Positions 39,998 through 40,026 of a DNA stretch of 40,026 bases are shown here, one piece after another. The position numbers and the translations under genes are program-made. How positions within the stretch are numbered: position 1 is the stretch's first letter; each line of letters begins with the position of its first letter. The notes beneath the pieces are model-generated. The model ran no database searches. It worked only from the letters and a program-made list of their open reading frames with translations, and had not been told where the DNA came from. Source of the DNA: Mycobacterium sp. (GTDB lineage: Bacteria; Actinomycetota; Actinomycetes; Mycobacteriales; Mycobacteriaceae); the NCBI GenBank assembly GCA_020438865.1, contig JAGQTU010000004.1:1-40026 (forward strand), read 5' to 3'.

Positions 39998-40026
39998 GGT
40001 GTTGGTACCGAAGATACTGCGCGGCC

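Overview
The window is high-GC DNA from a mycobacterium, most likely a non-tuberculous, fast-growing Mycolicibacterium-type species. Evidence for this is the P450/TetR/MDR-dehydrogenase-rich content, F420-dependent enzymes, a DesA3-type acyl-CoA desaturase with its reductase, frequent GTG starts, 4-bp stop/start overlaps, and many starts that look leaderless (TANNNT 6-8 nt before the start codon). The order msrA > < cyp138-like < > tetR is the arrangement I remember for M. tuberculosis Rv0137c-Rv0136-Rv0135c. The gene order beyond that is not that of M. tuberculosis. I see no rRNA, tRNA, CRISPR array, insertion sequence, phage gene or riboswitch, and no gene-free stretch longer than 300 bases.

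Layout. 1-2.6 kb: 3' end of msrA, a CYP138-like P450 and its divergent TetR regulator with two identical-format operators. 2.6-5.9 kb: zinc dehydrogenase, papain-fold C39-like protein and a PPOX/F420 protein on the minus strand, then a second zinc alcohol dehydrogenase on the plus strand. 6-9 kb: fatty-acid desaturase plus ferredoxin-type reductase, divergent from a FabR/DesT-like repressor whose palindromic sites fill the shared promoter. 9-16.4 kb (plus strand): HAD phosphatase, RibD-C-type reductase coupled to an unknown small protein, GlgX debranching enzyme, Baeyer-Villiger monooxygenase coupled to a DUF4185 protein. 16.4-20.9 kb (minus): a tight five-gene run of PRC/MgtE_N protein, Nramp-like transporter, enoyl-CoA hydratase-like protein, SDR and GNAT, ending in a duplicated hairpin. 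21-23.3 kb (plus): ADH-A-like alcohol dehydrogenase and acyl-CoA dehydrogenase. 23.3-28.9 kb (minus): P450, His-variant ferredoxin, tandem NIPSNAP-like protein, second P450 and molybdopterin oxidoreductase, the first four joined by 4-bp overlaps. Divergent from it are a TetR and an LLM F420 enzyme (29-30.5 kb). 30.5-33.7 kb: zinc dehydrogenase, SDR, FAD monooxygenase. 33.7-35.6 kb: Kup potassium transporter. 35.7-38.6 kb: lutABC lactate-oxidation operon. 38.7-40 kb: a secreted small protein and a zinc-finger rhomboid protease.

The genes read as an accessory metabolic region. Oxygenases (three P450s, a BVMO, a PHBH-type flavoprotein) introduce oxygen, dehydrogenases (four MDR, two SDR) oxidise the products, acyl-CoA enzymes process acids, and three TetR regulators control the modules locally. 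The least explained parts are (1) the two-P450/ferredoxin/NIPSNAP/molybdoenzyme operon and (2) the Nramp-like transporter whose metal-site motifs are non-canonical and which is translationally coupled to a soluble MgtE_N/PRC-barrel protein. That pair may be a split magnesium transporter and sensor. A 55-bp palindromic element also occurs twice, in inverted orientation and 32 kb apart, each time between convergent genes.
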